Part shown: in pieces, positions 25,977 to 36,900 of the stretch | How the letters are laid out: every line of letters starts with the position of its first letter | Numbering within the stretch: the stretch's first letter is position 1 | Assembly: GCA_020637395.1 (NCBI GenBank) | Contig: JACJWA010000001.1 | Span: 620,001-684,000 of the forward strand | DNA length: 64,000 nucleotides | Direction of reading: 5' to 3' | From: Calditrichota bacterium | GTDB lineage: Bacteria; Electryoneota; RPQS01 | The notes under the pieces: generated by a model | Database searches by the model: none | Seen by the model: only the letters and a program-made list of their open reading frames with translations | Told to the model about the DNA's origin: nothing | Made by a program: the position numbers and the translations under genes

Positions 25977-25983
25977 TACTCAC

Positions 25984-26010
25984 AAAAAAACGGCGACTCA
26001 AAGAGCCGCC
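25984..26010 (-). terminator. Intrinsic terminator of the TolC-like gene
   Basis: On the minus strand GGCGGCTC-ttt-GAGTCGCC (one mismatch) followed by GTTTTTTT. Confidence 0.8.
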
Positions 26011-26045
26011 GCCATTTCCATCCCCCGTCCCGCATCCCCCATCCA

Positions 26046-27467
26046 CTACCGCAAGCTCTTCCCCACAGCCAATTCCAGCGCTATCAAGCTCGATTGATAC
26101 TCAAGCTCCTTCTGCAAATGATCCGTCTCCGCGCGCTCATTCGTGACCTGCGCGTCTCGCAGCGATAGGGCGGAGGTGGCGCCAAGCCGATAGCGCTCCC
26201 GCTCAAGCTCCAGCGTGCGATTCGCCAATTCGCGATTACGGTTCGTCGTCTGCATCTGATCATAGACCGTTTCCAGATTGCGATAGGCTTCGCGCACGTT
26301 CTTCTCAATCGAAAGCCTCAGCTCCCGCTCAGTTTCCTCCGCGCGCCGCAAATCAATCCGCTTCGACGCCACGTCGTATTCCCGCGCAAATCCATCAAAC
26401 AAGTTCCACGACAAACTTCCGTAGTAAGTCGTATTCCGGTTGCGCGGGCTCAATGTAAACGCCTCGTCCGCGCCCGATTGTTCGCTCGCCGCGCGCGACG
26501 CGCCAATCGAAATCCGCGGCAGATAGGCACCTCGCGCATACTTCACATTGTCCCGGGCCGATTTCAAACGCAGCCACGAAATCTCCAAGTCCGTGCGATT
26601 CTGATAGGCGTCCGCAACTAACTGATCCAGCTCAAACTGATACGGCGAAAGTCCGTTCGCTTCCGCAATCGGAAACCGACTTCGCAAGTCAATTCCCAAC
26701 GTCTGATTCAGAGTTTCGCGGGACTTCTCAAGCTCGCGCTCCGAACTCGCAATCGCATTCTCCGCCGTGCCCAGCTCAATCTCCGCCTGCAAGACATCCA
26801 GCTCCGTCACCGCGCCCACCTCGAACCGCGCCTTCGCCAAATCGTAGGCATCCTTCCGTTGGTCCCTGAGCCGCTTGTTCAGTTCGACTACTTTCTCCAG
26901 AGTCAACACGCCCACCACCTGCTGCGCCACCGTGCGCGTCAAGGTCTTGTGCGCGTCTTCAACCGACAGCGTGTTGATCTTCTTCTGCGCCTGAGCAATC
27001 CTGTACAAGAAGATTCGCTGACCCCCTTCAAATAGAGAGAGATTCGCGTTCACCGACCAGGAACTCGAGCGCGATTTCCCCTCGGAGGGCTCCTGTGTCA
27101 CCGTAATCGTATCCAGAACCAGATTCCCCGCGCTGTCCGGCACAATCACCACGTCCTGAAAGGTCACGGGCAGCGTCGAAACGCTGCCGTCCGGATTTCG
27201 AAACGTGCGGTTCTCGAACTTGGATTCCGAAAAGTCCAGCCCGAGCGAAATCGAAGGCAGAAAGCGGCCAATTGCGGCCAGCTCGCCGATTCCGTTCAAG
27301 CGCTGATTCATTTCCGACTGCCGCACCTGCGGATTGTGCCGAATACCCAGAGACACGAGAGAGTCCAGCGTCAGCGGCGCGCCGCTGTCCACTCGCAGGA
27401 GTTCTTCCCCCTGTGCGGTTCCCCAAATCATACCCCAACACAAGACCCACCAAATAAGTTTCCGCAC
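26046..27467 (-). CDS. TolC-family outer-membrane channel
   Basis: 473 residues from GTG 27467, with a GGAGAG site 8 bases upstream. Signal peptide (hydrophobic 4-17, cleavage near AQG). Two outer-membrane-efflux (OEP) repeats are seen: GIRHNPQVRQSEMNQRLNG near residue 40 and DAYQNRTDLEISWLRLKSAR near residue 280. Long amphipathic helices with periodic Ala/Leu/Arg give the periplasmic tunnel. It probably pairs with an RND or ABC exporter encoded elsewhere; none is in the window. It starts 2 bases after the cca stop, last gene of its operon. Confidence 0.9.
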   Translation of the reverse strand: MRKLIWWVLCWGMIWGTAQGEELLRVDSGAPLTLDSLVSLGIRHNPQVRQSEMNQRLNGIGELAAIGRFLPSISLGLDFSESKFENRTFRNPDGSVSTLPVTFQDVVIVPDSAGNLVLDTITVTQEPSEGKSRSSSWSVNANLSLFEGGQRIFLYRIAQAQKKINTLSVEDAHKTLTRTVAQQVVGVLTLEKVVELNKRLRDQRKDAYDLAKARFEVGAVTELDVLQAEIELGTAENAIASSERELEKSRETLNQTLGIDLRSRFPIAEANGLSPYQFELDQLVADAYQNRTDLEISWLRLKSARDNVKYARGAYLPRISIGASRAASEQSGADEAFTLSPRNRNTTYYGSLSWNLFDGFAREYDVASKRIDLRRAEETERELRLSIEKNVREAYRNLETVYDQMQTTNRNRELANRTLELERERYRLGATSALSLRDAQVTNERAETDHLQKELEYQSSLIALELAVGKSLR

Positions 27468-27469
27468 GC

Positions 27470-28897
27470 TTAACTCTCCAAAAACTGATCCTTGATTTCC
27501 AACAGGTACTGCAAGACCGCGTCATGCTCGTTCGCCACCCGTCCCTCCAAAATCGCCTCTTCGAGGGCCGTCTTAATCTTTCCGACTGCCGGACCGGGCT
27601 GGAGGTTGCAAATCTGCATGATTTCGTCCCCGCGCACCGGACTCTGAAAGGCTCGAAGCTGATCTCCCTCAATGACCTCGGCAATCCGCGCTTTCAGCTT
27701 CTCAAACTGCGTCAGGTACCGCTTGACTTTCCTGGGGTTAGCCGAGGTAATATCCGCCCGGCACAGCATCAGAAGCTCGTCCAAATCGTCCCCCGCGTCC
27801 ACGATCAGCCGCCGAACCGCGGAGTCCGTGACCTCCTCGCGGGTCAGATTGATTGGGCGCATGTGCAGGGCTGTCAATTTCATCAGCTTGGACGTCGTCT
27901 TTTCGGGTAGTTTCATCCGCCGCCCAATCGGCTTCATCATCCGACTGCCCACGTCCTCATGTCCGTGAAATGTCCAGCCCTGATCCGGAAAGAACCGCTT
28001 CGTCTTCGGTTTGGCAATGTCATGCACCAGCGCCGCCAGCCGCAGCACTGGGTCCGGCGTCAACTCCGCCAACCGGTCCACCACAAGCAGCGTGTGATCG
28101 AACACATCTTTGTGATGATGCTGTCCGATTTGGTCCACCCCCGCGAGATCGGAGATTTCTCGAAACACAATCTCCATTACTCCGAGCTCTTGCATTATCC
28201 GGAGGCCAATCGAGGGTTTAGCCGCGCTCAGCAACTTCATCAGTTCATCTGTGATGCGCTCCTGACTAACAATCTTGAGCCGCGGAGCCATAAGCTTGCA
28301 TGCCGCGAGAGTATGAGGAGCAATCTCAAACTCAAGCTGTGCTGCAAACCGAACCGCGCGCATGATACGCAGCGGGTCCTCGGAGAACGTCTGCTCAGGC
28401 TCTTTCGGTGTCCGCAGAACTTTTCGCTCAAGATCACCCATCCCATCGTAGTGATCCACCAGCTTGCCGTAGGTCTCGCCGTTCAAGCTTGCCGCGAGCG
28501 CGTTTACGGTAAAGTCCCGACGCGCGAGGTCATCATCCAAGGCACCTTCCCAAACTCTCGGTTTGCGGGATTGTGACTCATAGGATTCAGCCCTTGCCGT
28601 GACAAAGTCCAATTGATGTCCGCGATACGGCACCATAGCCGTCCCGAAGCGCTCAAAAACCACAGGATTCCGCACCCCGAACAACTCCGCCACCGCGCGC
28701 GCGAAACTCACAGCATCCCCGATCACCGTGAAGTCAATATCCTTGACCTTCTTGCCCAGCAGGCGATCCCGAATGAACCCGCCCACGGCATAGACCTCAA
28801 GCCCGCGCTCATCTGCCAGCGCGCCAATTCGTTCCAATATCCGCGAGTCCGTGCGGCGGAGGACCTTGCGTTCCGTTTTCTTGTCCGCTGAAATCAC
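27470..28897 (-). CDS. cca: CCA tRNA nucleotidyltransferase / poly(A) polymerase family with HD domain
   Basis: 475 residues from GTG 28897, which overlaps the upstream stop (GTGA); longer in-frame starts lie inside the previous gene. The class II nucleotidyltransferase head is VGGFIRDRLLGKKVKDIDFT (metal Asp in DID), with RRDFTVNALAAS and the RNA-binding segment EDPLRIMRAVRFAAQLEFEI. An HD domain follows (VHDIAKPKTKRF). None of the tRNA genes in this window encodes CCA, so such an enzyme is needed. CCA versus poly(A) activity cannot be separated by eye, but the HD domain favours CCA addition or repair. Confidence 0.88.
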   Translation of the reverse strand: MISADKKTERKVLRRTDSRILERIGALADERGLEVYAVGGFIRDRLLGKKVKDIDFTVIGDAVSFARAVAELFGVRNPVVFERFGTAMVPYRGHQLDFVTARAESYESQSRKPRVWEGALDDDLARRDFTVNALAASLNGETYGKLVDHYDGMGDLERKVLRTPKEPEQTFSEDPLRIMRAVRFAAQLEFEIAPHTLAACKLMAPRLKIVSQERITDELMKLLSAAKPSIGLRIMQELGVMEIVFREISDLAGVDQIGQHHHKDVFDHTLLVVDRLAELTPDPVLRLAALVHDIAKPKTKRFFPDQGWTFHGHEDVGSRMMKPIGRRMKLPEKTTSKLMKLTALHMRPINLTREEVTDSAVRRLIVDAGDDLDELLMLCRADITSANPRKVKRYLTQFEKLKARIAEVIEGDQLRAFQSPVRGDEIMQICNLQPGPAVGKIKTALEEAILEGRVANEHDAVLQYLLEIKDQFLES

Positions 28898-29925
28898 TTC
28901 CCGCTCCCGCGCTCGACCCGCGCACGAAGCACTGCCAATGTCTCTTCCCGACGCTCCAAAGCATAGGCAGTCGCCGATGCGGAAAGCCCCGCGCGCGCGT
29001 ACGTTACCGCCGCGGCACTTTCGCCCAGCATATCCGAACAATCCATCAAACTGCGATAAAGTCCAATCACTTCGTAACCGTTGTTAAACTCAAGTTGCTC
29101 ATATTGCCTGACTAAATTCAATGCCGTTCCCCGCGCCGCGCCCCATTTCCCGGTACGTTTTTCCAACGACAGCTTGGCCATCAAAAACGCGCGGCTGTCC
29201 GGAAATCTCTCCAATCCTGCCCGGACCATGCTGTCCGCGAGCGCATAGTCTTCTTCCTGCATCGCCAGCCAGACCATCGCCGAGAGTGCCGCAAATCTCG
29301 AAAACCGCGACTTCGTCAAGCCTATGGTCAAATCTTCCCAACCGGACTGTTTGGTCGGCACAAACGGCAGCCACCTGAGAAGACTCAGATTGCTGGCCGC
29401 CGCATAACGATACGCTCCTCGGCCAACATACGCATCGTAGAATTCCGGTTCCAACTGTATCGCGCGATCAAAGTGATCCCGAGAGGCCATGAGCCGCCTG
29501 ATTCCGTCTATCACTTTCCCTTGCCGATGCCGGGTCAGTCCGGAAACCGCATACGCGGAACCCGTCAGGTACTCCCGTTCCGCAGCAAGACTGTCAGGCG
29601 CGCGTGTTCGCCACGCACTGCACTCAGACAGGCACGCTTCGACCGCAACTTCCAGCGCCCCGGTCCCCAAAGTATCCTCGAAGTCTGTCAGCTTCGCATA
29701 GAGCACGCTCGCATCAGCATAGGAAACCCCCGGATGGGTGCCAAACTCCGTGCGCAGGTCGTGCACCATGGCTTCCGCCGCCGCATAGTGATGCCCCAGC
29801 AGAGTGTCAAACAACATCTCGTAATGATCAAGGGGAGAAGCGGCTTTCGAAACCACCCCTCCAGAGAAGAGGCTCATGAAAACGAGAAGAGTTCGGACGT
29901 ATCCCATGGGCTCGCGGCTATTCAC
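28894..29925 (-). CDS. Exported TPR-like protein
   Basis: 343 residues from GTG 29925; ATG 29907, six codons later, would give a tidier signal peptide and may be the true start. The signal peptide is about YVRTLLVFMSLFSGGVVSKA. The rest is helical with TPR-like helix pairs (SRDHFDRAIQLEPEFYDAYV near the middle and DSMVRAGLERFPDSRAFL later). No catalytic motif. It likely acts as a periplasmic scaffold. The stop overlaps the cca start, so co-translated. Confidence 0.75.
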   Translation of the reverse strand: MNSREPMGYVRTLLVFMSLFSGGVVSKAASPLDHYEMLFDTLLGHHYAAAEAMVHDLRTEFGTHPGVSYADASVLYAKLTDFEDTLGTGALEVAVEACLSECSAWRTRAPDSLAAEREYLTGSAYAVSGLTRHRQGKVIDGIRRLMASRDHFDRAIQLEPEFYDAYVGRGAYRYAAASNLSLLRWLPFVPTKQSGWEDLTIGLTKSRFSRFAALSAMVWLAMQEEDYALADSMVRAGLERFPDSRAFLMAKLSLEKRTGKWGAARGTALNLVRQYEQLEFNNGYEVIGLYRSLMDCSDMLGESAAAVTYARAGLSASATAYALERREETLAVLRARVERGSGK

Positions 29926-30113
29926 AAGGTTTTCAATGGCTTTGACTTCTGGAAGTTAGGACTATTCGGGCAAAAATCAAGGCCTGCCCCCGAACTCGAA
30001 GTGAAACCTACCCGCTTCCCCTATGGCCTTCCGCCCGTGAATTTACTATATTTTAGGGAGTTCATAGGTACGTATGGCCGGGTTTTCGATTCAAGGATGA
30101 TTACTTCAGGCAG

Positions 30114-33100
30114 ATGATCAATTCGCGTCTTCGACTCGCCTTTCTCTTTCTCGCCCTCTTGACCAGTCGGGTGGCCGTTGCTTTCGGCTCGTCCGACTTC
30201 ATTCTCGTGCTTGATCCCCCCGCTTCGGCCATCGCTGAGGCAAGCATCCCCGGAACGGATTCCTTGTGGCTGGCTCGCGCCCATAACCGCCTGATCCTCG
30301 CCGCGCAACAACATGCCCGAGTTTCCCAAGCTCCGGCGCTCGATCGGCTCGCTGAGCTCGAGAAAGCAGGGATGGCTTCGAGTATCCGCACGTTTTGGGT
30401 AGCTAATGCAATTGCGCTCGAATGTGATGCTGAGCTTGCTGATGCGCTGCGTGATCTCCCGGGCGTGCGCGACGTTCAGCCCAACATTCCGATTGAACTT
30501 GTTCCCGTTCAACATGAGCGCGTTCCACAAACACCTCTCGACGACGGTGTTTCTGACGCGCTTATCTCGATTCGCGCACCGCAAGCCTGGCAACTCGGGC
30601 TCACCGGCTCAGGCGTGTTGGTTTCCAATTTCGACTCAGGCGTCCACGGCAACAACATCGCCCTGTTGCCGCGGTGGCGCGGTAACAATGGATACCCTGC
30701 CGCCCAATGCTGGTTTGATCTTGTCGAGCCCCTGACTGCAACTCCCGGCGACAACGACGGTCACGGCACAGAAACCATGGGCATTCTCTGCGGAATGATT
30801 CCGGGCGATACTATCGGCGTTGCGTGGAATGCGCAGTACATCGCTGCCGCCGTTGCTGAGGGCGGTTCCACCATTCTGAACGCACTCGAAGCATTCGAAT
30901 GGGTGATTGATCCCGACGGGAATCCCGCCACGTTTGAAGATGTGCCGCGTGTGCTTTCCAACTCCTGGGGCTTTTCGGGCGGCATCGAGATTTGCAACAA
31001 CGTGCTCTTTCAGGCCATGGACCTTTGTACCGCCGCCGGAACAGCCATCGTCTGGGCTGCCGGTAACGAAGGTCCAGGAGCAAGCTCAATTCGCAATCCG
31101 GCAAACCGCGCCGATTCGCCTGTCAATGCTTTTGCGGTCGGCGGGTGGAATGACGGAACCAGCGCCGTCTGGGTGTCTTCCAGCCGCGGCCCCTCGCCGT
31201 GCTCCATGGATACGCGCCTGAGAATCAAGCCTGAAGTGGTCGCACCGTCCGTCGGTGTGCGCACCACGGTCGGAGGTTCGACGTTCCTTCAGGCAACCGG
31301 AACCTCGTTCTGCGCTCCCCTTGCCGCTGGAACCATCGCGCTTATGGTCGAAGCGAACCCGCTGCTACCCGCCGATTCCCTGCTTGAATTGCTGCTCTAT
31401 ACGAGTTCAGATGTTGACGCCCCGGGCCTTGACAATAACACCGGCTACGGGAAAATTGATGCTCTGATGGCTTGCCAGGCTGCACTCACCGGACTCGGCT
31501 GGGCACATGGTACGGTCCAAAGCAATCTCGGCCTGCCAGTGGACGCCGAAGTCCTCGTTCTCAATTATCCGCAACACACTACGACGGACACCTCTGGAAT
31601 CTTTCGGCAGGCCTTGCCCTGCTATCTGCCGTTCCAGTTGCAAGTCGTGGCATCGGGATTCGTGCCCCAGACGATTAACGTCTCCACAATACCCGAAGAC
31701 ACGGCCTACTACTCTGTCACGCTTACTCCTACTGCACAGGGTATTCTGACCGGGAACGTCGTAGACTGCTTTGGATTTCCCGAGGAAGATGCGATCGTGA
31801 GCGCCTTGGGGTCACAGGTCCCGCCCGTGTTCACTGACCAGAATGGCCGGTTCCTTATGACCCTGAATCCCGGCGACTACTCTGTGGCCTGCTCATCTGC
31901 CACGTGCAATGGTACTGTGGTGCCGGATGTGGAGATTTTCCCCGGTGCGATCACCGATATTGAGATTGTGCTGACGCTGAATCCGGCATTCCTGTGCTCG
32001 CCGCCCGATAACTACGGCTATTTCCTCTGTGACAACAACGACCCCGGCGGTCCGACCGCAACGTTCATGTCTTCCGCGTGGGACGAAGGCGGACGCGGAG
32101 TTGTGCACAACCTGGCTGATGACGGAAGCGTGGCCCTGGGATTGCCTTTCCCCGTAACCTATTACGGACAAACCTACACACGAGTCTTTCTCAATTCCAA
32201 CGGCATTGTCAGCTTTGTGCGCGCCTCGACCGTGTTCAACAACGCCCAACTGCCGTACGGTTCGACGCCGTCGCTCTATCCGTTCTGGGACGACTTCAGC
32301 GATCCGCTCGGCGGAGATATTCTGTCAGATTATGATCCCGCACTGGGAACCTACACCCTCGAGTTTCACGAACTCCCCTACTTCGTTTCAATTCCTCCAC
32401 CGACGGACAGCGCCAACTTCCAAGTCGTGTTTTACGATCCCGAAGTCTATCCCTCTGCTACCGGCAACACCTTTGCTGAGTTCCGATATGGAAGAGTGGA
32501 CCGGAACAATGGCGCCACGATAGGTATTGATCGCGCCTCAAATGGCAGCTATGTCCGGTACGGGCACAACGGCTCATGGCAGGAGCATGCCGTTCCCGTT
32601 ATGGAAGACTTAACCATCCGCATTGCTGATTCGGAGTTTCCGGCGGATGCACCATCCTTGCATGTCGAACCGTCCGTGTTGTCTCTTGCACTTGAACCCG
32701 GAACAACCCTTGACACGTCGGTCTTCGTGTACAATCTGGGCAGCGCCGCACTTGCCTATGCCGTGAACACGCCTTCCGACACGATTGCTGCGTTTCGGCG
32801 CAACGAACGCCTGCCCGGGTCGAGAATCGAGTTCAACGACTTTCCCAAAGGCGGATTCCCGACTCGCTTTGACCGCATCACCGCATCGCTCGATGATCCT
32901 ATTCCCGATGAGTACGGCTATGCTTGGAGCACGTCCGAGAACGACACCTCCGTGCACTACGAGTTCTTCGATATCGCCGGTGTGGGGACCAATGTCGGAA
33001 TCATTCGCGATGACACGACCAGCTACCCGCGTGATCTTCCCTGGGAATTCAGACTCTACGACCGCGTCTTCAATCAGTATGCCGTCTGCTCAAACGGCTT

Positions 33101-33950
33101 CATCTCCCTGTGGTCTCAAGTCAGGAACTATACCAACGATCCCATGAGCAGCGCGCGCGATCCCTACTACCTGATCGCTCCGCTCTGGATGGACCTGAAC
33201 CCGTCGGCAAATGGTCAAATCTGGGAATACTACGATCAGCCCAATGACCGCTTCATAGTCCAGTGGAACGAGATTCCGCCGTTCAATGCCTCCAATTCTC
33301 AAAACATGACTTTTCAGGCGATCTTTTATCGCAACGGAGAACTGGATTTTGTCTATGAACGGCTTCGCGGTCCATACATTCTCTACTCTGCGGGAATCAA
33401 GGGCGGCGGTGGAGATGCTTTTTTGCAGTTTAGTTACAACGGATCGCTGGTGGATAGCATGATGACGATTCACATCAGCCGTCCGGACACCAGCGACGCA
33501 TCGCTTCGAATTCTCTCAGGCGCGCAAGGCGTTGTGCCGCCGCAGTCGGTGCGTGAAGTCAGAGTGCGATTTGCCAACAACTCCCTCTCGTCGGGTACAA
33601 TGGCATTCCCGCTCAGCATCTCGTCTTCGGACCCCGACGGCGGGGTGGTGCAGTTGGGCTGTTCCGTGGAAGGTGCCCTGCCATTCGATCCGCGTGCCGT
33701 GCTCCAGTGGGATGAAACCAATCTGATTCTGACTTGGCGTTCCCATGCCGCAAACAGCTTTGCCATCTGGACCGCATTGCCGGGAGACTCAGTATTTGTT
33801 CCCTTTGTCACGTCCATTCCCGACACAATGTTCGCGTTTCCGCTCCCGATAGATCCCATTCGACTGTACTCAGTTACTCTGGCCGGGGCACAACCCCCTC
33901 TGCCAAGTACCGTTGCCGACCCAATTCTAAATTCGAAACTCTCCCATTAG
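30114..33950 (+). CDS. Secreted subtilisin-like serine peptidase (S8)
   Basis: 1278 residues. Signal peptide about 1-23. The catalytic triad is visible: D174 (LVSNFDSG), H217 (DNDGHGTETMG), S398 (QATGTSFCAPLAAG), with oxyanion Asn318 in WAAGNEGP. After the peptidase come carboxypeptidase-regulatory-like beta domains (about 470-640), a nidogen-like segment (GLPFPVTYYGQTYTRVFLNS near 690), an immunoglobulin-like linker, and a second nidogen-like region. There is no C-terminal sorting motif of the YPNPFN type, so export beyond the outer membrane is uncertain. Probably transcribed with the M14 and GGT genes. About 190 bases of upstream noncoding sequence hold no promoter I can defend. Confidence 0.92.
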   Translation: MINSRLRLAFLFLALLTSRVAVAFGSSDFILVLDPPASAIAEASIPGTDSLWLARAHNRLILAAQQHARVSQAPALDRLAELEKAGMASSIRTFWVANAIALECDAELADALRDLPGVRDVQPNIPIELVPVQHERVPQTPLDDGVSDALISIRAPQAWQLGLTGSGVLVSNFDSGVHGNNIALLPRWRGNNGYPAAQCWFDLVEPLTATPGDNDGHGTETMGILCGMIPGDTIGVAWNAQYIAAAVAEGGSTILNALEAFEWVIDPDGNPATFEDVPRVLSNSWGFSGGIEICNNVLFQAMDLCTAAGTAIVWAAGNEGPGASSIRNPANRADSPVNAFAVGGWNDGTSAVWVSSSRGPSPCSMDTRLRIKPEVVAPSVGVRTTVGGSTFLQATGTSFCAPLAAGTIALMVEANPLLPADSLLELLLYTSSDVDAPGLDNNTGYGKIDALMACQAALTGLGWAHGTVQSNLGLPVDAEVLVLNYPQHTTTDTSGIFRQALPCYLPFQLQVVASGFVPQTINVSTIPEDTAYYSVTLTPTAQGILTGNVVDCFGFPEEDAIVSALGSQVPPVFTDQNGRFLMTLNPGDYSVACSSATCNGTVVPDVEIFPGAITDIEIVLTLNPAFLCSPPDNYGYFLCDNNDPGGPTATFMSSAWDEGGRGVVHNLADDGSVALGLPFPVTYYGQTYTRVFLNSNGIVSFVRASTVFNNAQLPYGSTPSLYPFWDDFSDPLGGDILSDYDPALGTYTLEFHELPYFVSIPPPTDSANFQVVFYDPEVYPSATGNTFAEFRYGRVDRNNGATIGIDRASNGSYVRYGHNGSWQEHAVPVMEDLTIRIADSEFPADAPSLHVEPSVLSLALEPGTTLDTSVFVYNLGSAALAYAVNTPSDTIAAFRRNERLPGSRIEFNDFPKGGFPTRFDRITASLDDPIPDEYGYAWSTSENDTSVHYEFFDIAGVGTNVGIIRDDTTSYPRDLPWEFRLYDRVFNQYAVCSNGFISLWSQVRNYTNDPMSSARDPYYLIAPLWMDLNPSANGQIWEYYDQPNDRFIVQWNEIPPFNASNSQNMTFQAIFYRNGELDFVYERLRGPYILYSAGIKGGGGDAFLQFSYNGSLVDSMMTIHISRPDTSDASLRILSGAQGVVPPQSVREVRVRFANNSLSSGTMAFPLSISSSDPDGGVVQLGCSVEGALPFDPRAVLQWDETNLILTWRSHAANSFAIWTALPGDSVFVPFVTSIPDTMFAFPLPIDPIRLYSVTLAGAQPPLPSTVADPILNSKLSH

Positions 33951-33968
33951 CCTGTCCCGAGGTTTTCC

Positions 33969-36900
33969 ATGCTCAGGTCCCTGATTCTGCTCACTTCGCT
34001 TCTCGCGGGATTTTCTCTCTCGCTTGCATCCGACTATGTTCATCACTCGCTGCTCAGGGTGTATGGCAAGTCGCCCGCGCACGAAAAACAACTGCTGCGC
34101 GACGACAACCTTGATGTGCTTCCCGTGGATGACAAACCCGGAGTTCTGATTGCTGCGCTGCCGGACGACATGCCGTATCTCACTTCCCAGGGCTACCGTT
34201 GGGACGTGATTGAAATGGACCTCGAATCTTTCTACGCGCGGCGTGCCCGCGAAGAAAACCCCCTCGACGACATGGGAGGCTATAAAACGCATTCCGAGAT
34301 CCTCGCGGAAATGGATGCCATACATGCCGCATACCCGAACATTACGACCGCGCGTTTCTCAGTAGGCAGAACGATCGAAGGCAGAGACATCCACTGCATG
34401 AAGATCAGCGACAATCCGGACGTGGATGAAGACGAGATCGAATTGCTCTACAATTCCCTGATCCACGCGCGCGAACCTGCCGCCATGGAAGTCCTCTTCA
34501 TGTTCATGGATTCGCTGACGTCGCTTTACGGCGTGAACCCTGATGTGACCGACCTTGTGGATAACCGCGAGTTCTTCTTCATCCCCTGCATCAACGTGGA
34601 CGGCTACCTCTACAACGAGGCCACCAATCCCGGCGGCGGCGGAATGTGGAGAAAAAATCGCCGCAACAACGGCACCAGCTTCGGCGTGGACCTGAACCGC
34701 AACTGGGGCTTCAACTGGGGTTTCGACAATAGCGGTTCTTCTCCGACGCCCAGCAGCGAAACCTATCGCGGCAGCGGTCCGTTCTCCGAACCGGAAACCG
34801 ATTCGCTCAGAAGCTTCATCGAATCACGCGAGTTCGTCCTTTCGATGAACTATCATACCTACTCCAATCTCATTCTCTACCCGTGGGGGACACAAGCCTA
34901 TCAAGGCGGTTTTTGCCCCGACAACAGCACCTTCGCCCTGATGGCCGACTCCATGCAGACTCTAATTCAGGCGGTCAATGGCGCGGTCTATTCTGTTGGA
35001 CCTCCCTGGCAACTTCTCTATGACGTCAACGGCGATTGCAATGACTGGTGCTACGGAGAACAGACTTCCAAAGGAAAGATCTTCGGATTCACGACGGAAG
35101 TCGGCGGAGCCTCAGACGGCTTCTGGCCGGCTCAATCCAGAATCGCGCCGCTTGCCGCGGAAAACCTGCCCGCAAACTTCTTCGTCGCGCGCTACGCAGA
35201 ACAACTTGTTCCGCCTGACTATCATGTGACCAAGATCTTCCAGAGTCAGACGGATGCGAATGGCGACAATAACGGCGTCGTCGAACCCGGCGAAGATGCG
35301 GAAATGCTGATTAACCTGCGCAACACCGGAGCACTTGACTTGACTGCGATTTCCGGCACCTTGACCACTTCCACTCCGAATGTCACCGTGCTGAGCGGTT
35401 CCGCCGCATGGCCCGCGCTGAATACTCAGCAGTCGGCTGAGAACACGACTCCGTTTGTGCTCAGCATCGGCGCCGGATTCTCGTCGCCCGGCGCGGTCGC
35501 TTGCGAACTTCATCTGACCACATCAAACGGACTCGACACGACTTTGACTGTCAACGCCGTCGTGGGGAATCCCGGATTCTCCGATAACATGGAGTTCGGC
35601 TCGAACGGATGGACACATTCAGGTTCAAATGACGGCTGGCATCTTTCCACGCGCGCCGCAAACTCACCCACACATTCATGGTATTCCGGCAACGAAGGGA
35701 CGGGCACCTATCCGTCCAACATGAACGCCGTATTGACTTCGCCGCCTCTGCTCTTGGGTAACAACCCCGTGCTGTTCTTCTCGCATCGCTACAATCTCGA
35801 AGCGGACTTTGACTTCGGTTTCGTGGAAGTCACCGACGGCGCCACGTCCGTGATCGTCGCCGGACCCTACACCGGCAACAGCGGAGGCTTCCAGACCGTG
35901 AACGTCTCCCTCGCTCAGTTCGGACCAGGAAGCACCGTGCAGGTCAAGTTCCGTCAAACCAGCGATTCGTTCGTTGAAGAAGAAGGCTGGTATGTGGATG
36001 ATGTCAGTCTCGGAACGGCGCCGACGATTGATGCCGCGCCCGGTGCGGTAACCTTGGGCCTCGATCCGCTCGATACCGCTACTCGCGATGTCGTCATCTC
36101 CAACTCCGGCGGCTCGGACCTTGTGTATTCGGTGTTGTTCCAGAACGGTACTGCGGCTACCGACACCGGCGGACCGGATGCCTTTGGTTATCGCTGGCAG
36201 GATTCCGACGACGCCTGCGGACCGGCCTTCTCGTGGCTGCCCATCGCTTCCTCCGGAACGCAGTTGAGCTGGCTTTCCAACGAAGGTGACCTATCTCGTG
36301 GTCCCTTCACGCTGCCTTTCGACTTCCCGTTCTATGAAACGGAGTACAGCCGAATCTGGATCAATGCCAATGGCTGGATTAGCTTCATAGATTCTACCAG
36401 CACAGCATACCTGAATACGGCTCTGCCCTCTTCTACTGCTCCCGCCGCCGCGATCTTCGCCTGGTGGGATGACCTGAAGCCGCAACTCGCCGGTACCAAT
36501 GTCCGCTATTGGGACAACGGCTTGGATTCCGCTGCCGTGCACTTCGAAAATATTCGCGCAGGAACCGCCCCCAGTCAGGGAACCTACAACTTCCAGATTC
36601 TACTAACCGCGCGCGGTGAATGCCGAGTCTTCTATGCCGACATGGGAACGATTCGCCTCACCAGCGCAACCATCGGCATTCAGGATGCTTCAAAAACGCG
36701 CGGATTGACCGCGCTGAACAATCAAGCAGGAATTGGAAACAACGAGGCACGCAGATTCGCTCTCGGTCCCCGGTGGGTATCGGTGCTGCCGATCTCCGGA
36801 GTGGTTGCTCCAAATGCGACGGATACTCTGCGGCTGAGTTTCCTGGGACCCGAACTCTGCGGCGATCCCAGTCTGAGCGGGCTGATCATTCGCAGCAATG

